The translations under genes were made by a program, and so were the position numbers. Below are positions 41,566 to 49,245 of a stretch of DNA of 60,030 nucleotides, piece after piece. A model generated the notes under the pieces. That model did not search any database. It had not been told where the DNA came from and saw nothing but the letters and a program-made list of their open reading frames with translations. Position 1 is the first letter of the stretch, and the number at the start of each line of letters is the position of its first letter. This DNA comes from Deltaproteobacteria bacterium Ga0077539 (GTDB lineage Bacteria > Myxococcota_A > Polyangia > Polyangiales > Ga0077539), in assembly GCA_001465015.1 (NCBI GenBank), contig LNEO01000137.1, positions 1-60,030 on the forward strand, read 5' to 3'.

Positions 41566-42468
41566 TCAACCTCCGCGCAGCGTGGCCGATAGCCGCGCGA
41601 GCGCCGCTTGAACGTCTTCGCCGCCGTCTTGTTGAGCGAGCGCGCGCGCGCGCGCCACGTCGGGGCCGAGCCGCTCGGCGCTCTGTTCGAGGCGCGAGAC
41701 CAGGGCCTCGCTCTCGACGTCGAGCACTCGAAACGAGCTTGCCGCGTCGCGAAGGGCGTCGTCGGTGACGCGCACGGACTCCGCGGAGGCCGCGGCTCGT
41801 GTGACTTCGTCGGCGATTTGCCTGAGCGCAGCGCGGGCATCTTCGAGGCTCATCATCGAGCGCTGCGTGAGCTCGGCGGACGCCCGGAGGGCCTCGCCGA
41901 TTTCGCGGGAGCTCATCGCCATACGCAGCGCGAGCCTGCGAATCTCGTCGCCGAGACCGCCGAGCGCGCGCGCGACCTCGCCGCCGACGCGCAGGCCTTC
42001 GATGCCGGTGTTGAGCGCGAGCAGCGCGATTCGATCGCCTGTGGCGGCGAGCTCAGCGGTCTCTTGCGCGAGGTCATCGAGTCGCGTCGAGAGAGGGCGG
42101 AGGTCGTCCGTGGTTCGGTCGAGGGCGAGGCGCTGGTGGTTTCCTGCGTTGGCCGCGCGCTCGACGGCGTCGATGATGGTGTTTGCGCGCGCGCCGACTC
42201 CGGTCGCCTCGTGCGCGGCGCGGACGAGAGTGCGGATGCGTTCGAGGGCGCTGGTGATCTTGGCTGCGGCGTCTTGGGGCGTGGACGTGGGCGGGCGATA
42301 GACGAGGTCGCCCTTGGCAAACGCCTCGAGCGCAGCGCGGAGGGCGTCGAGCTCTTCCTCTGTTTCGTCGCTTCGCGTACGGGGAGGGGCCGCGCTCGCG
42401 GTGGGGGCGGTCGCCGCGTCGGCGAGTCGGTCGGCGAGGGTGTGCAGGAGCGTTCGGAGGTCGTTCAC
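41566..42468 (-). CDS. Soluble methyl-accepting-chemotaxis-like signalling protein
   Basis: 300 residues and no transmembrane helix, so a cytosolic receptor. A predicted helical hairpin carries the conserved signalling tip, IALLALNTGIEGLRVGGEVA then LGDEIRRLALRMAMSSREIG, to be compared with IALNAAIEAARAGEQGRGFA and ADEVRKLA of classical MCPs. The tip is degenerate (EGLRVGGE in place of EAARAGE). The N-terminal about 60 residues form a Glu/Leu-rich region rather than a known sensor domain. It probably contacts the CheW and CheA encoded next to it. No CheR or CheB is near, so methylation is doubtful. Confidence 0.82.
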   Translation of the reverse strand: MNDLRTLLHTLADRLADAATAPTASAAPPRTRSDETEEELDALRAALEAFAKGDLVYRPPTSTPQDAAAKITSALERIRTLVRAAHEATGVGARANTIIDAVERAANAGNHQRLALDRTTDDLRPLSTRLDDLAQETAELAATGDRIALLALNTGIEGLRVGGEVARALGGLGDEIRRLALRMAMSSREIGEALRASAELTQRSMMSLEDARAALRQIADEVTRAAASAESVRVTDDALRDAASSFRVLDVESEALVSRLEQSAERLGPDVARARALAQQDGGEDVQAALARLSATLRGG

Positions 42469-42522
42469 TTCGTCACCGTGTGGGTGGGGAAAAGAGAGCG
42501 CGGGTGCATTGGCGCGGCGGAC

Positions 42523-42888
42523 TCAGAGGGCTCGCGGCGAGCGGCGCATCGCTTCGCGGGCGCGACGAGCCAGCGCCGATGGATCGATGAGCTCTGTGCG
42601 CTCGGGGAGCGCAGCTACGAAGCCTGTGACGGAGTCGGCCGCCCATCCGACGTCGCCGAGCTCGGTGGAGGTGACGATGGCGACGAGCGTGCTCATCGCG
42701 TCGCGCGGCACGTCGATGACCTCGAACAGCGGAAACACGCGGCCGCGGTACGCGAACACGCCGAGCATCGCCTCGTGCTTCGTGGGAAACGGGCTGAGCT
42801 TCGGCGACGGGATCACCACGCGGACGTCCCTTGTGTGCACGGCGAGCGGGCGACCGGCCCGGACGAAGCTGACGAACTCGCCGGTCAC
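42523..42888 (-). CDS. CheW-like coupling protein
   Basis: 121 residues, a single CheW/SH3-like domain at minimal length: EFVSFVRAGRPLAVHTRDVR, LGVFAYRGRVFPLFEVIDVP, TLVAIVTSTELGDVGWAADS. It should bridge the soluble MCP and CheA. The ATG at 42886-42888 overlaps the stop of the response-regulator gene by four bases (ATGA), a sign of translational coupling. About 54 bases separate it from the MCP gene. Confidence 0.85.
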   Translation of the reverse strand: MTGEFVSFVRAGRPLAVHTRDVRVVIPSPKLSPFPTKHEAMLGVFAYRGRVFPLFEVIDVPRDAMSTLVAIVTSTELGDVGWAADSVTGFVAALPERTELIDPSALARRAREAMRRSPRAL

Positions 42889-44612
42889 GAGCCGCTCCTT
42901 CGGCGAATCAGCCGCGCGCGCCGGAGCTGAAAGACGGTTTTACACACGTCGAATGAATTCATGTGCGTACGCGCGATGAGGTCGTTGATCGTGCGTGCGC
43001 CGTCGAGCGCGTCGAGGACTCTGCGTTCACTCGGCGACAGTCGCGCTACGCCGACGCTCTCGACGACCCCGTGATCCACGGTGAACACGTCGTCGAACGA
43101 GCGCACCTCTTGCTCGATCTGGCCCCACTCGTCGACGCGTCGAAAGCCTTCGAGGACGAGCGCCTCGACTGGCAGCCCCAGCGCGGCGGCTTCTGCCTCG
43201 GGTCTGCGCACGCCCTGAATGAACTCGAACGAGCCGTCGCGCCACCGACACACTTCGTAGAGGATCTCGGAGGACTGCCGGGTGAGCAGGCGCTCGAGAC
43301 CGTCGCGGTCGAGGCGCCCTGCCTGGATCAACGCGGCGCCGAGCCGACCGCGCACGCCCGAACGAAGCAATCCGTCGAGCTCGTCGCGCGTGACGACCCC
43401 GGCCGCGACCGCGTAGCGGCCGAGCAAGAACTCCGACGAGACGTTGCGCGCGAGGGCGAGCTCGATCGATCCGCGGTAGAAGCACAGCTCGACCGCAGCG
43501 TCGCCGCGCTTGACCGCGAGCACGCCGGTTTGCTGCTGAAACCTCAGCATCTGCAGCACCTCGCCGAGCGGAACGAGGTCGATCGCCCCTTCGAGGCCCA
43601 CGCGTCGATCGCTCTCGATCACCTCGAGCGTGGCGCGGGCGCTCTCGACGATCGACCGGAGCTGATCGGCTGCGAGGCGATCGGCGAGCGTGAGCGCGAG
43701 CCTCGTGGGGTCGTGCGATGGCAGCGCGCGCCCGATCACTTTGACCAGGGCGTGCGCGAAGCGCTCGAGCGCTTCGACGCGGCGATCGGCTTCGGCGATG
43801 GCGGCCGAGCCCTCGCCGGTCACTTCGGAATCATCGATCGGCAACACGCCGATGACGGTCTTTTCGCTCTCGTCGAGGCCGCCGAGCCACGGCGCGGACG
43901 GGATCGCCTCCGGGGCTGCTTCTTCGCGGCTCGCGCGGGAGGTAGCCGGGGGGAGCTTGATCGCTTGGGTCGGCGTGCTTTCGAGCCTCGGCCTCGCGAG
44001 GACCGTCTGCGCGCGGTCGCGTTGCACCGGCGGAACGAAGGTCGGTTCGAGCGCGGCAGGCACCGGCGGTGGCGAGAGCGATTCAGCGCGGGCCGCGGCC
44101 TTCGCCGTTGGCGAGGGGGCGGACGAGACGCGCGGCGCAGGGCGAGCGGTCGACGTGTGCGGGGCTGGCGCTGGTGGCGGAATCGACGCGGTGCGACCGA
44201 GCTCTTCGTTGACCAACGTGACGGGCCGATGGCTCGGTCGGCTCCGCGCCGACAGTGCGTGGCCCACGACCGCGAGGAGGGCGTTGGGCTCGAAGGGCTT
44301 GGTGATCGCCTGCGCCGCCTGCGTCTGCTGCACGAAGCGCGGCCCGATGATGTCGGCTTTGGCGCTCATCAACACCAGAGGGAGCGTCCGAAGCGCGGGC
44401 ATCGCGCGGATCGCCTGCGCGAGCTGATAGCCGTTGAGGCGCGGCATGACGAAGTCGAGCAGCGCCGCGTCGAACGATTCGCGCTGCAGTAGGTCGAGCG
44501 CCGCTTGTCCGTCGGGAGCCGAGCTGATCTCGTAGCCGGCCTCCTCGAGGATCGAGCGGACGAGGCGACGGATCGTGGCGCTGTCGTCGACGACCAAGAC
44601 CCGGCCAGACAT
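42885..44612 (-). CDS. Response regulator with DUF4388 (PATAN-type) output domain
   Basis: 575 residues. The N-terminal receiver has Asp9-Asp10 (VLVVDDSATIRRLVRSILEE), phospho-acceptor Asp53 (LLDFVMPRLNG) and a conserved Lys (AITKPFEPNALL). A Pro/Ala-rich linker (about 125-235) leads to a helical region and a DUF4388 domain at about 350-475 (LGEVLQMLRFQQQTGVLAVK, LCFYRGSIELALARN, LLGRYAVAAGVVTRDELDGL). The C-terminus ends in a winged-helix-like region (LSPSERRVLDALDGARTIND, NSFDVCKTVFQLRRARLIRR). DUF4388/PATAN regulators control surface behaviours in cyanobacteria and myxobacteria. First gene of the chemosensory operon. Confidence 0.87.
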   Translation of the reverse strand: MSGRVLVVDDSATIRRLVRSILEEAGYEISSAPDGQAALDLLQRESFDAALLDFVMPRLNGYQLAQAIRAMPALRTLPLVLMSAKADIIGPRFVQQTQAAQAITKPFEPNALLAVVGHALSARSRPSHRPVTLVNEELGRTASIPPPAPAPHTSTARPAPRVSSAPSPTAKAAARAESLSPPPVPAALEPTFVPPVQRDRAQTVLARPRLESTPTQAIKLPPATSRASREEAAPEAIPSAPWLGGLDESEKTVIGVLPIDDSEVTGEGSAAIAEADRRVEALERFAHALVKVIGRALPSHDPTRLALTLADRLAADQLRSIVESARATLEVIESDRRVGLEGAIDLVPLGEVLQMLRFQQQTGVLAVKRGDAAVELCFYRGSIELALARNVSSEFLLGRYAVAAGVVTRDELDGLLRSGVRGRLGAALIQAGRLDRDGLERLLTRQSSEILYEVCRWRDGSFEFIQGVRRPEAEAAALGLPVEALVLEGFRRVDEWGQIEQEVRSFDDVFTVDHGVVESVGVARLSPSERRVLDALDGARTINDLIARTHMNSFDVCKTVFQLRRARLIRRRSGS

Positions 44613-44821
44613 CGCTTCGAAGCCTCAACCTTTCTTCTTCACGCGAAGTTGCGATCCGCGAGAGCGCTCAACGCGAGCCTGGAGCGGACGAGCGCGAGTA
44701 GACTCTGTCTGCCTCGGGCGTTGCAAGGGTCAGCTTTGCCAGACATTCGCAGAAGCGAAAGTGACGGCAGCATTCTCGACGGTGTTGTCCCGATGGGTTT
44801 AGGGTGCCACCCGACGCGGTG

Positions 44822-45403
44822 ATGGACCCTTCGAACGCACGAATCGTGATGGACGCTGACGAGATCGCGCGCGCGCTGCGGCGAATCGCTGGTGAAGTAA
44901 CGGAACGCAACCGAGGGGCTGAGGCGCTTTGCCTCGTGGGGGTGCGCCGCGGGGGAGTTCCGCTCGCGTATCGACTGCGGGTGCTGCTGCGGGAGCTCGA
45001 GGGGAGGGATGTTCCCGTTGGAACCGTGGACATCAATTTGTATCGAGACGACCTCGGGGTGTCCCGCGCCGCGCCCGTTGTGGGTCGAAGCGACATTCAC
45101 TTCGATCTCGACGGGCGGGTGGTCTTGCTCGTGGACGACGTTTTGTACACTGGCCGAACTGTTCGCGCGGCGATCGACGCGCTGATGGACTACGGACGGC
45201 CTCGCGCGGTGCAGCTTTGCTGCCTCATCGATCGCGGGCACCGCGAGCTGCCGATCGCCGCGGACTACGTGGGCCGGGTCGTCGCGACCGCCCGCGACGA
45301 GCGAGTCGACGTGGTCCTCGACTCAGAGGACAGCAGCCCCGATCGCGCCGAGGTGCGCTCGACGGGCGCCTCGAAGCCCGGCAAGGAGGCGGGCGCGCTG
45401 TGA
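44822..45403 (+). CDS. pyrR: PyrR bifunctional regulator / uracil phosphoribosyltransferase
   Basis: About 193 residues. A type I phosphoribosyltransferase fold with the PRPP-binding loop [20 protein letters not shown] and the PyrR-type start [20 protein letters not shown], then [20 protein letters not shown] and INLYRDDL. It can make UMP from uracil and PRPP and, in Firmicutes, binds pyr mRNA. In this lineage a pyrR-pyrB pair is common. A GTG at 44804 and an ATG at 44849 are alternative starts; I prefer 44822. The C-terminus ([20 protein letters not shown]) is longer than usual. It overlaps pyrB by four bases. I see no attenuator hairpin in the 209-base region upstream. Confidence 0.92.
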   Translation: MDPSNARIVMDADEIARALRRIAGEVTERNRGAEALCLVGVRRGGVPLAYRLRVLLRELEGRDVPVGTVDINLYRDDLGVSRAAPVVGRSDIHFDLDGRVVLLVDDVLYTGRTVRAAIDALMDYGRPRAVQLCCLIDRGHRELPIAADYVGRVVATARDERVDVVLDSEDSSPDRAEVRSTGASKPGKEAGAL

Positions 45404-46332
45404 CAACCAAGCACCTGCTCGACATCGAGACGCTGGATACGCAGCGAATCGTGCAGTTTCTCGACACGGCGGAGGTGTTCTTCGATGTGTCGCGGCGCAA
45501 GGTTCGAAAGGTTCCGACGCTGCGCGGCAAGACGGTGATCAACCTCTTCTTCGAGGCGTCGACGCGCACGCGCACGTCCTTCGAAATCGCTGGAAAACGC
45601 CTGAGCGCTGACGTCGTCAACGTGTCTTCGTCCGGCTCGAGCGTGAGCAAGGGCGAGACGCTGCTCGACACCGTGAAGAACCTCGAGGCCATGCGCCCCG
45701 ACGTGCTCGTGATCCGTCACTCTTCCAGCGGCGCTCCGCACTTCGTCGCGAAGAACACAGCGTCGAGCGTCATCAACGCCGGCGACGGGACGCACGAGCA
45801 CCCCACGCAAGCGCTGCTCGATGCGTTTACGATTCGTCGCGCCAAGGGATCGATCCGCGACCTCGTCGTGACCATCACCGGCGACGTCACTCACTCGCGC
45901 GTCGCCAGGTCGAACGCGCACTTGCTCACGAAGTTGGGCGCCAAGGTCCGTGTTTGTGGTCCGCGCACGATGATGCCCGTCGGGATCGAGCAGCTGGGCG
46001 TCGAGGTGTTCGACGACTTCGCGCGCGCGGCAGAGGGCGCGGACGTGCTCATGATGCTGCGCATCCAGCGCGAGCGCATGGGCGAGGTGCTGTTTCCCAC
46101 GGCGCGCGAGTACTCTCGGCAGTTCGGGCTCGGAAGGCGCGTACTGTCCATGGCCAAGCCCGACGCCATCGTGATGCACCCCGGCCCGATGAATCGCGGC
46201 GTCGAAATCGACCCCGAGGTCGCCGACGGCCCGCAGAGCGTGATCCTCGATCAGGTCGAAGCCGGCGTCGCCGTGCGAATGGCCACGCTGTACTTGCTCG
46301 CGGGTGAGGCCGGGCAAAGCCCGCTTTCCTGA
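45400..46332 (+). CDS. pyrB: Aspartate carbamoyltransferase, catalytic chain
   Basis: About 310 residues. Active-site motifs: [20 protein letters not shown] (carbamoyl-phosphate loop), [19 protein letters not shown] (80s loop with Ser and Lys), [20 protein letters not shown] (His and Gln), then [11 protein letters not shown] (Arg/Leu loop). It condenses carbamoyl phosphate and aspartate to N-carbamoyl-aspartate in pyrimidine synthesis. The GTG start overlaps the pyrR stop (GTGA). No pyrI regulatory chain and no pyrC follow; the next gene is unrelated, starting 58 bases later. Confidence 0.96.
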   Translation: MTTKHLLDIETLDTQRIVQFLDTAEVFFDVSRRKVRKVPTLRGKTVINLFFEASTRTRTSFEIAGKRLSADVVNVSSSGSSVSKGETLLDTVKNLEAMRPDVLVIRHSSSGAPHFVAKNTASSVINAGDGTHEHPTQALLDAFTIRRAKGSIRDLVVTITGDVTHSRVARSNAHLLTKLGAKVRVCGPRTMMPVGIEQLGVEVFDDFARAAEGADVLMMLRIQRERMGEVLFPTAREYSRQFGLGRRVLSMAKPDAIVMHPGPMNRGVEIDPEVADGPQSVILDQVEAGVAVRMATLYLLAGEAGQSPLS

Positions 46333-46390
46333 GCAAACGCTGCGTTCGGTCGCGCAGCGCGCGTCGGGCGCGGTGTACACTCGTCGGGCA

Positions 46391-47275
46391 ATGGCGACGA
46401 TTCCCGGAGCGCGTCGCGCTCGTTCGGCAACTAGCGCGGGTCTCTCGACCACCAACCGCTTCGAGCTCTTGAGAGACGAGCGAGGCCTCTCGACCACTGA
46501 GTACGTCATCGTGCTCGCGCTCATCGCGATCGGCGCGGTCGCTGCGTGGCGCGGCTTCGGTGCGAGCGTCCGCGCGAAGGTCGATCGCGGAGGCGGTGAG
46601 GTCGCTGGGCTCGAAGGAAGCGCCGCCGGCGGCGAGGGCGCGGGCGCAGGATCCGGCGACTTCTCTGGCGGAGCCGGCGGAGGCAGCGGAAGCTCGGCGG
46701 GCGGTGGAGCCGGATCCGGCGCTGGCGGCGCAGGTGGCGCGGGTGGCGCTGGAGGTTCCAATGCTGGCGGCGCGGGCGCTGCGGGCGGTGCGACAGGCGC
46801 TGGAGGTGCGGCTGGTGCGCAGGGTGGCGCCGCGGGCGCTGCGGGTGGCGCCGGTGCTGCGGCTGGTGCGGCCGGCGCGGGTGGCGCTGCGGGAGCCAAC
46901 GCGGCGAACGCAGCGCAGAACAACTCCAACGTGTCCCAAGGCGGCGCGACAGACATCGATCGCGCCAACGAAGCGCTGGATCGTCAGGCCGCCGAAGAGC
47001 TTCGCGCGCGCAGGATGATCGCGTTCGGCGTCGCTGCGATCTGCTTGCTGAGCCTCATCGGCCTGGCGATCTACAACCAGTACCGCGCGAAGAAGATTCG
47101 CGAAGAGGCGATGCGTCAGAAGGACATGGCCGCCAAGCAAGCGGCGTTCGCACACAGCCTCGACGGGATGTCGTCGGTGAGCATGACGCCTCCGCCGACG
47201 ATGGGCTCGGGTGCGTCGGCGCCTGCTTCGGACAGCCTCGCAGACATCACCATTCCACCACCCCCGAAGGCATGA
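46391..47275 (+). CDS. Flp-pilin-like protein with Gly/Ala-rich region and second membrane helix
   Basis: About 294 residues. At residues 30-70, ELLRDERGLSTTEYVIVLAL followed by IAIGAVAAWRGFGASVRAKV resembles a Flp/Fap-type pilin N-terminus: charged residues, Gly, Thr-Glu-Tyr, hydrophobic helix. About 110 residues of nearly pure Gly/Ala/Ser/Asn follow (roughly residues 75-180), then a second hydrophobic helix (MIAFGVAAICLLSLIGLAIY) and a basic-then-flexible tail ending in Pro. True Flp pilins are only about 60 residues, so this is a fusion or a pseudopilin-like membrane protein with a long flexible arm. It overlaps the next gene by four bases (ATGA), so the two are coupled. Confidence 0.7.
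   Translation: MATIPGARRARSATSAGLSTTNRFELLRDERGLSTTEYVIVLALIAIGAVAAWRGFGASVRAKVDRGGGEVAGLEGSAAGGEGAGAGSGDFSGGAGGGSGSSAGGGAGSGAGGAGGAGGAGGSNAGGAGAAGGATGAGGAAGAQGGAAGAAGGAGAAAGAAGAGGAAGANAANAAQNNSNVSQGGATDIDRANEALDRQAAEELRARRMIAFGVAAICLLSLIGLAIYNQYRAKKIREEAMRQKDMAAKQAAFAHSLDGMSSVSMTPPPTMGSGASAPASDSLADITIPPPPKA
46600..46915 (+). repeat. Gly/Ala-rich low-complexity coding block
   Basis: Imperfect repetition of ggcgcgggtggcgctggagg-like units, encoding Gly-Gly-Ala and Gly-Ala-Ala triplets with occasional Ser and Asn. It is the flexible middle of the pilin-like protein and is likely to vary in length by slippage. Confidence 0.7.
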
Positions 47276-49245
47276 CCATGACGGTGCAGACGAAGGCGAT
47301 TCGGCGTTCGGGCAAGGCGGTCGTTTGTTCTCTCTGCGTGCTCGCGTCAGCGGGCGCCGCGCGCGCGCAGAGCGTGGCCGATCTCGACCCACATATTCGA
47401 GTGACCGCATCCTCGATGCCGGCGCCTGTCATCACCATCCGATGGAACGCGTCGACGGTCGCACAGTCGTTCATCGTTCGCCGCCGCGAGTCGCCCGAGG
47501 ATGGCTTCGCGATGGTGGCGATGCTCGGTCCGACGGCGACCAGCTACGAGGATCGTTCGGTGATGGCCGGGCGCAGCTACGAGTACGCCGTGCAGCGTCG
47601 CTCGCCGATGGGCGCGACGATCGCGAGCGGCGAGGCGTATGTGCTCGCGGGCATCGACATCGGGTTTCGCGACGACCCAGGTGTTGTCGCGGTGGTCGTC
47701 GATGAAGAGACGGCGGCCGCGCAGGCGATGAAGCTCTCGCGCTACGAGGACGATCTGCGCGCGGACGGATGGAGCGTCGTCTCCGTGCGCGTTCGCCGGA
47801 CCGCGACGCCGCCGATGGTTCGCGCGGCGCTGCAGATGGTCGCGACCGAGCACGGCGATCGGTTCGCGACGGCGGTGCTGCTCGGCGCGGTTCCTCGGGC
47901 GTTTTCTGGGCAGCTCCGCCCCGACGGCCACAGCGATCACGAAGGCGCGTGGCCGGCGGATGCGTACTACGCCGACCTCGACGGGACCTGGACCGACACC
48001 CGTGATTACCCCGGCATGAACTTCAACGCCAACCGCGCTGGCGACGGAAAGTTCGATCAGTCCGTGATCCCGTCGACGCTCGAACTGGCCGTGGGGCGAG
48101 TCGACGCCGAGGGCATGACCGCGTTCAACGCGATGCCGACGGAGCTGATTGGCCGCTACCTCGATCGCAATCACGCGTATCGCGTCGGAGAGTTTACGGC
48201 GCGTCCGAGGACGTGGGTGTCCGACTCGTTTGGGTACTTCATGGGCGAGGCGTTTTCTCGCGCCGCGTGGCGCGATGGAAACGTGGTGTTCGGCGCGGAC
48301 CCCGAGTCTGGCAGGCCGTTCTTCGATGCGCTCGAGGACCCCGCGGGCGGCTACGCGTTCGCCTTCGGATGCGGCGGCGGCAATCCTCAGGGCGCCGCGG
48401 GCGTCGGCAGCACGATGGACTTCGCGCGCCGAATGCCGCGATCGGTGTTCGTCGGACTATTCGGCTCGTACTTCGGCGACTGGGCGTACGCGAACAACTT
48501 TCTTCGCGCGCCGCTGTTCGCGCAGCCCGGCGCGCTCGCGTCGCTCTGGTTCGCGCGCCCGTGGGCACATTTGCACGGACTGGGCGCGATGCGGTCGTTT
48601 GGAGACGAATATCTCAGGACCGTTCAAGGCTCGGGCTACGACGTCGGCGCCGCGCGCATGGGCGTGCACCAAGGCTTGATGGGCGACCCGACGCTGCGGA
48701 TGTTTACGACGCGTCCGCCGACGATGTTGCGCGCGACCGCGACCGACGACGGCGTCGCGCTCGCGTGGGGAGCGTCTCCCGAGTCGGGGATCGTCGGCTA
48801 TCATGTGTTTCGCGTCGAAGCGTCGCGCGTGGATCGCGCAGCGGCGCAGCGGTTGACCATGACGCCCGTCACCGAGACGTCGTTCGTGGATCGCTCCGGG
48901 ACGCCGTCAGTCGAGTACCGATATCGCGTCGTGGCTGTCGCGCGTATCACGACCGGCTCGGGCTCGTACGACAACCACTCGCTCGGCGTGAGCGCGCGAG
49001 CGGCTCCGCGCGCGCCGGCGCTCGACGCTGGAGCTGCGACGGACGCGAGCGGACCTGCGAGCGACGGATCGGCGGCTGACAGCGCGTCGGACGCTTCGTC
49101 GAGACCGCCTTCGTCGGCCGGTTGTGGCTGCGCTGTCGCCGGTCGCTCGTCGCGTGTTCCGGTGAGCGGCTCGATCGTCGCGGTCGTCGCGATGGCGCTC
49201 AGCGCACGTCGCTCACGACGCGGGCGCGGTCGAAGCGGCGCGTGA
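47272..49245 (+). CDS. Gingipain (C25)-like exported protein with MYXO-CTERM-type tail
   Basis: 657 residues. A signal peptide (VVCSLCVLASAGAARA, cleavage before QS) is followed by a fibronectin-III-like domain (about 40-110), then a region resembling C25-type proteins (TAVLLGAVPRAFSGQLRPDG, WPADAYYADLDGTWTDTRDY, ELAVGRVDAEGMTAFNAMPT, FGSYFGDWAYANNFLRAPLF) and a second FN3-like domain (about 485-580). The C-terminus has an Asp/Ala/Ser-rich stretch, a Cys-Gly-Cys, a hydrophobic helix (GSIVAVVAMALSA) and an Arg-rich end, the MYXO-CTERM plan for lipid-anchored surface display. A catalytic His-Cys pair is not obvious (GCGGGN is a candidate), so activity is unproven. The last 47 bases overlap rseP on the other strand. 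Confidence 0.75.
   Translation: MTMTVQTKAIRRSGKAVVCSLCVLASAGAARAQSVADLDPHIRVTASSMPAPVITIRWNASTVAQSFIVRRRESPEDGFAMVAMLGPTATSYEDRSVMAGRSYEYAVQRRSPMGATIASGEAYVLAGIDIGFRDDPGVVAVVVDEETAAAQAMKLSRYEDDLRADGWSVVSVRVRRTATPPMVRAALQMVATEHGDRFATAVLLGAVPRAFSGQLRPDGHSDHEGAWPADAYYADLDGTWTDTRDYPGMNFNANRAGDGKFDQSVIPSTLELAVGRVDAEGMTAFNAMPTELIGRYLDRNHAYRVGEFTARPRTWVSDSFGYFMGEAFSRAAWRDGNVVFGADPESGRPFFDALEDPAGGYAFAFGCGGGNPQGAAGVGSTMDFARRMPRSVFVGLFGSYFGDWAYANNFLRAPLFAQPGALASLWFARPWAHLHGLGAMRSFGDEYLRTVQGSGYDVGAARMGVHQGLMGDPTLRMFTTRPPTMLRATATDDGVALAWGASPESGIVGYHVFRVEASRVDRAAAQRLTMTPVTETSFVDRSGTPSVEYRYRVVAVARITTGSGSYDNHSLGVSARAAPRAPALDAGAATDASGPASDGSAADSASDASSRPPSSAGCGCAVAGRSSRVPVSGSIVAVVAMALSARRSRRGRGRSGA

Noticed and set aside
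44613..44821. PyrR attenuator or terminator in the pyr leader
   Set aside because: No stem with a following T-run and no obvious competing hairpins were found by eye.
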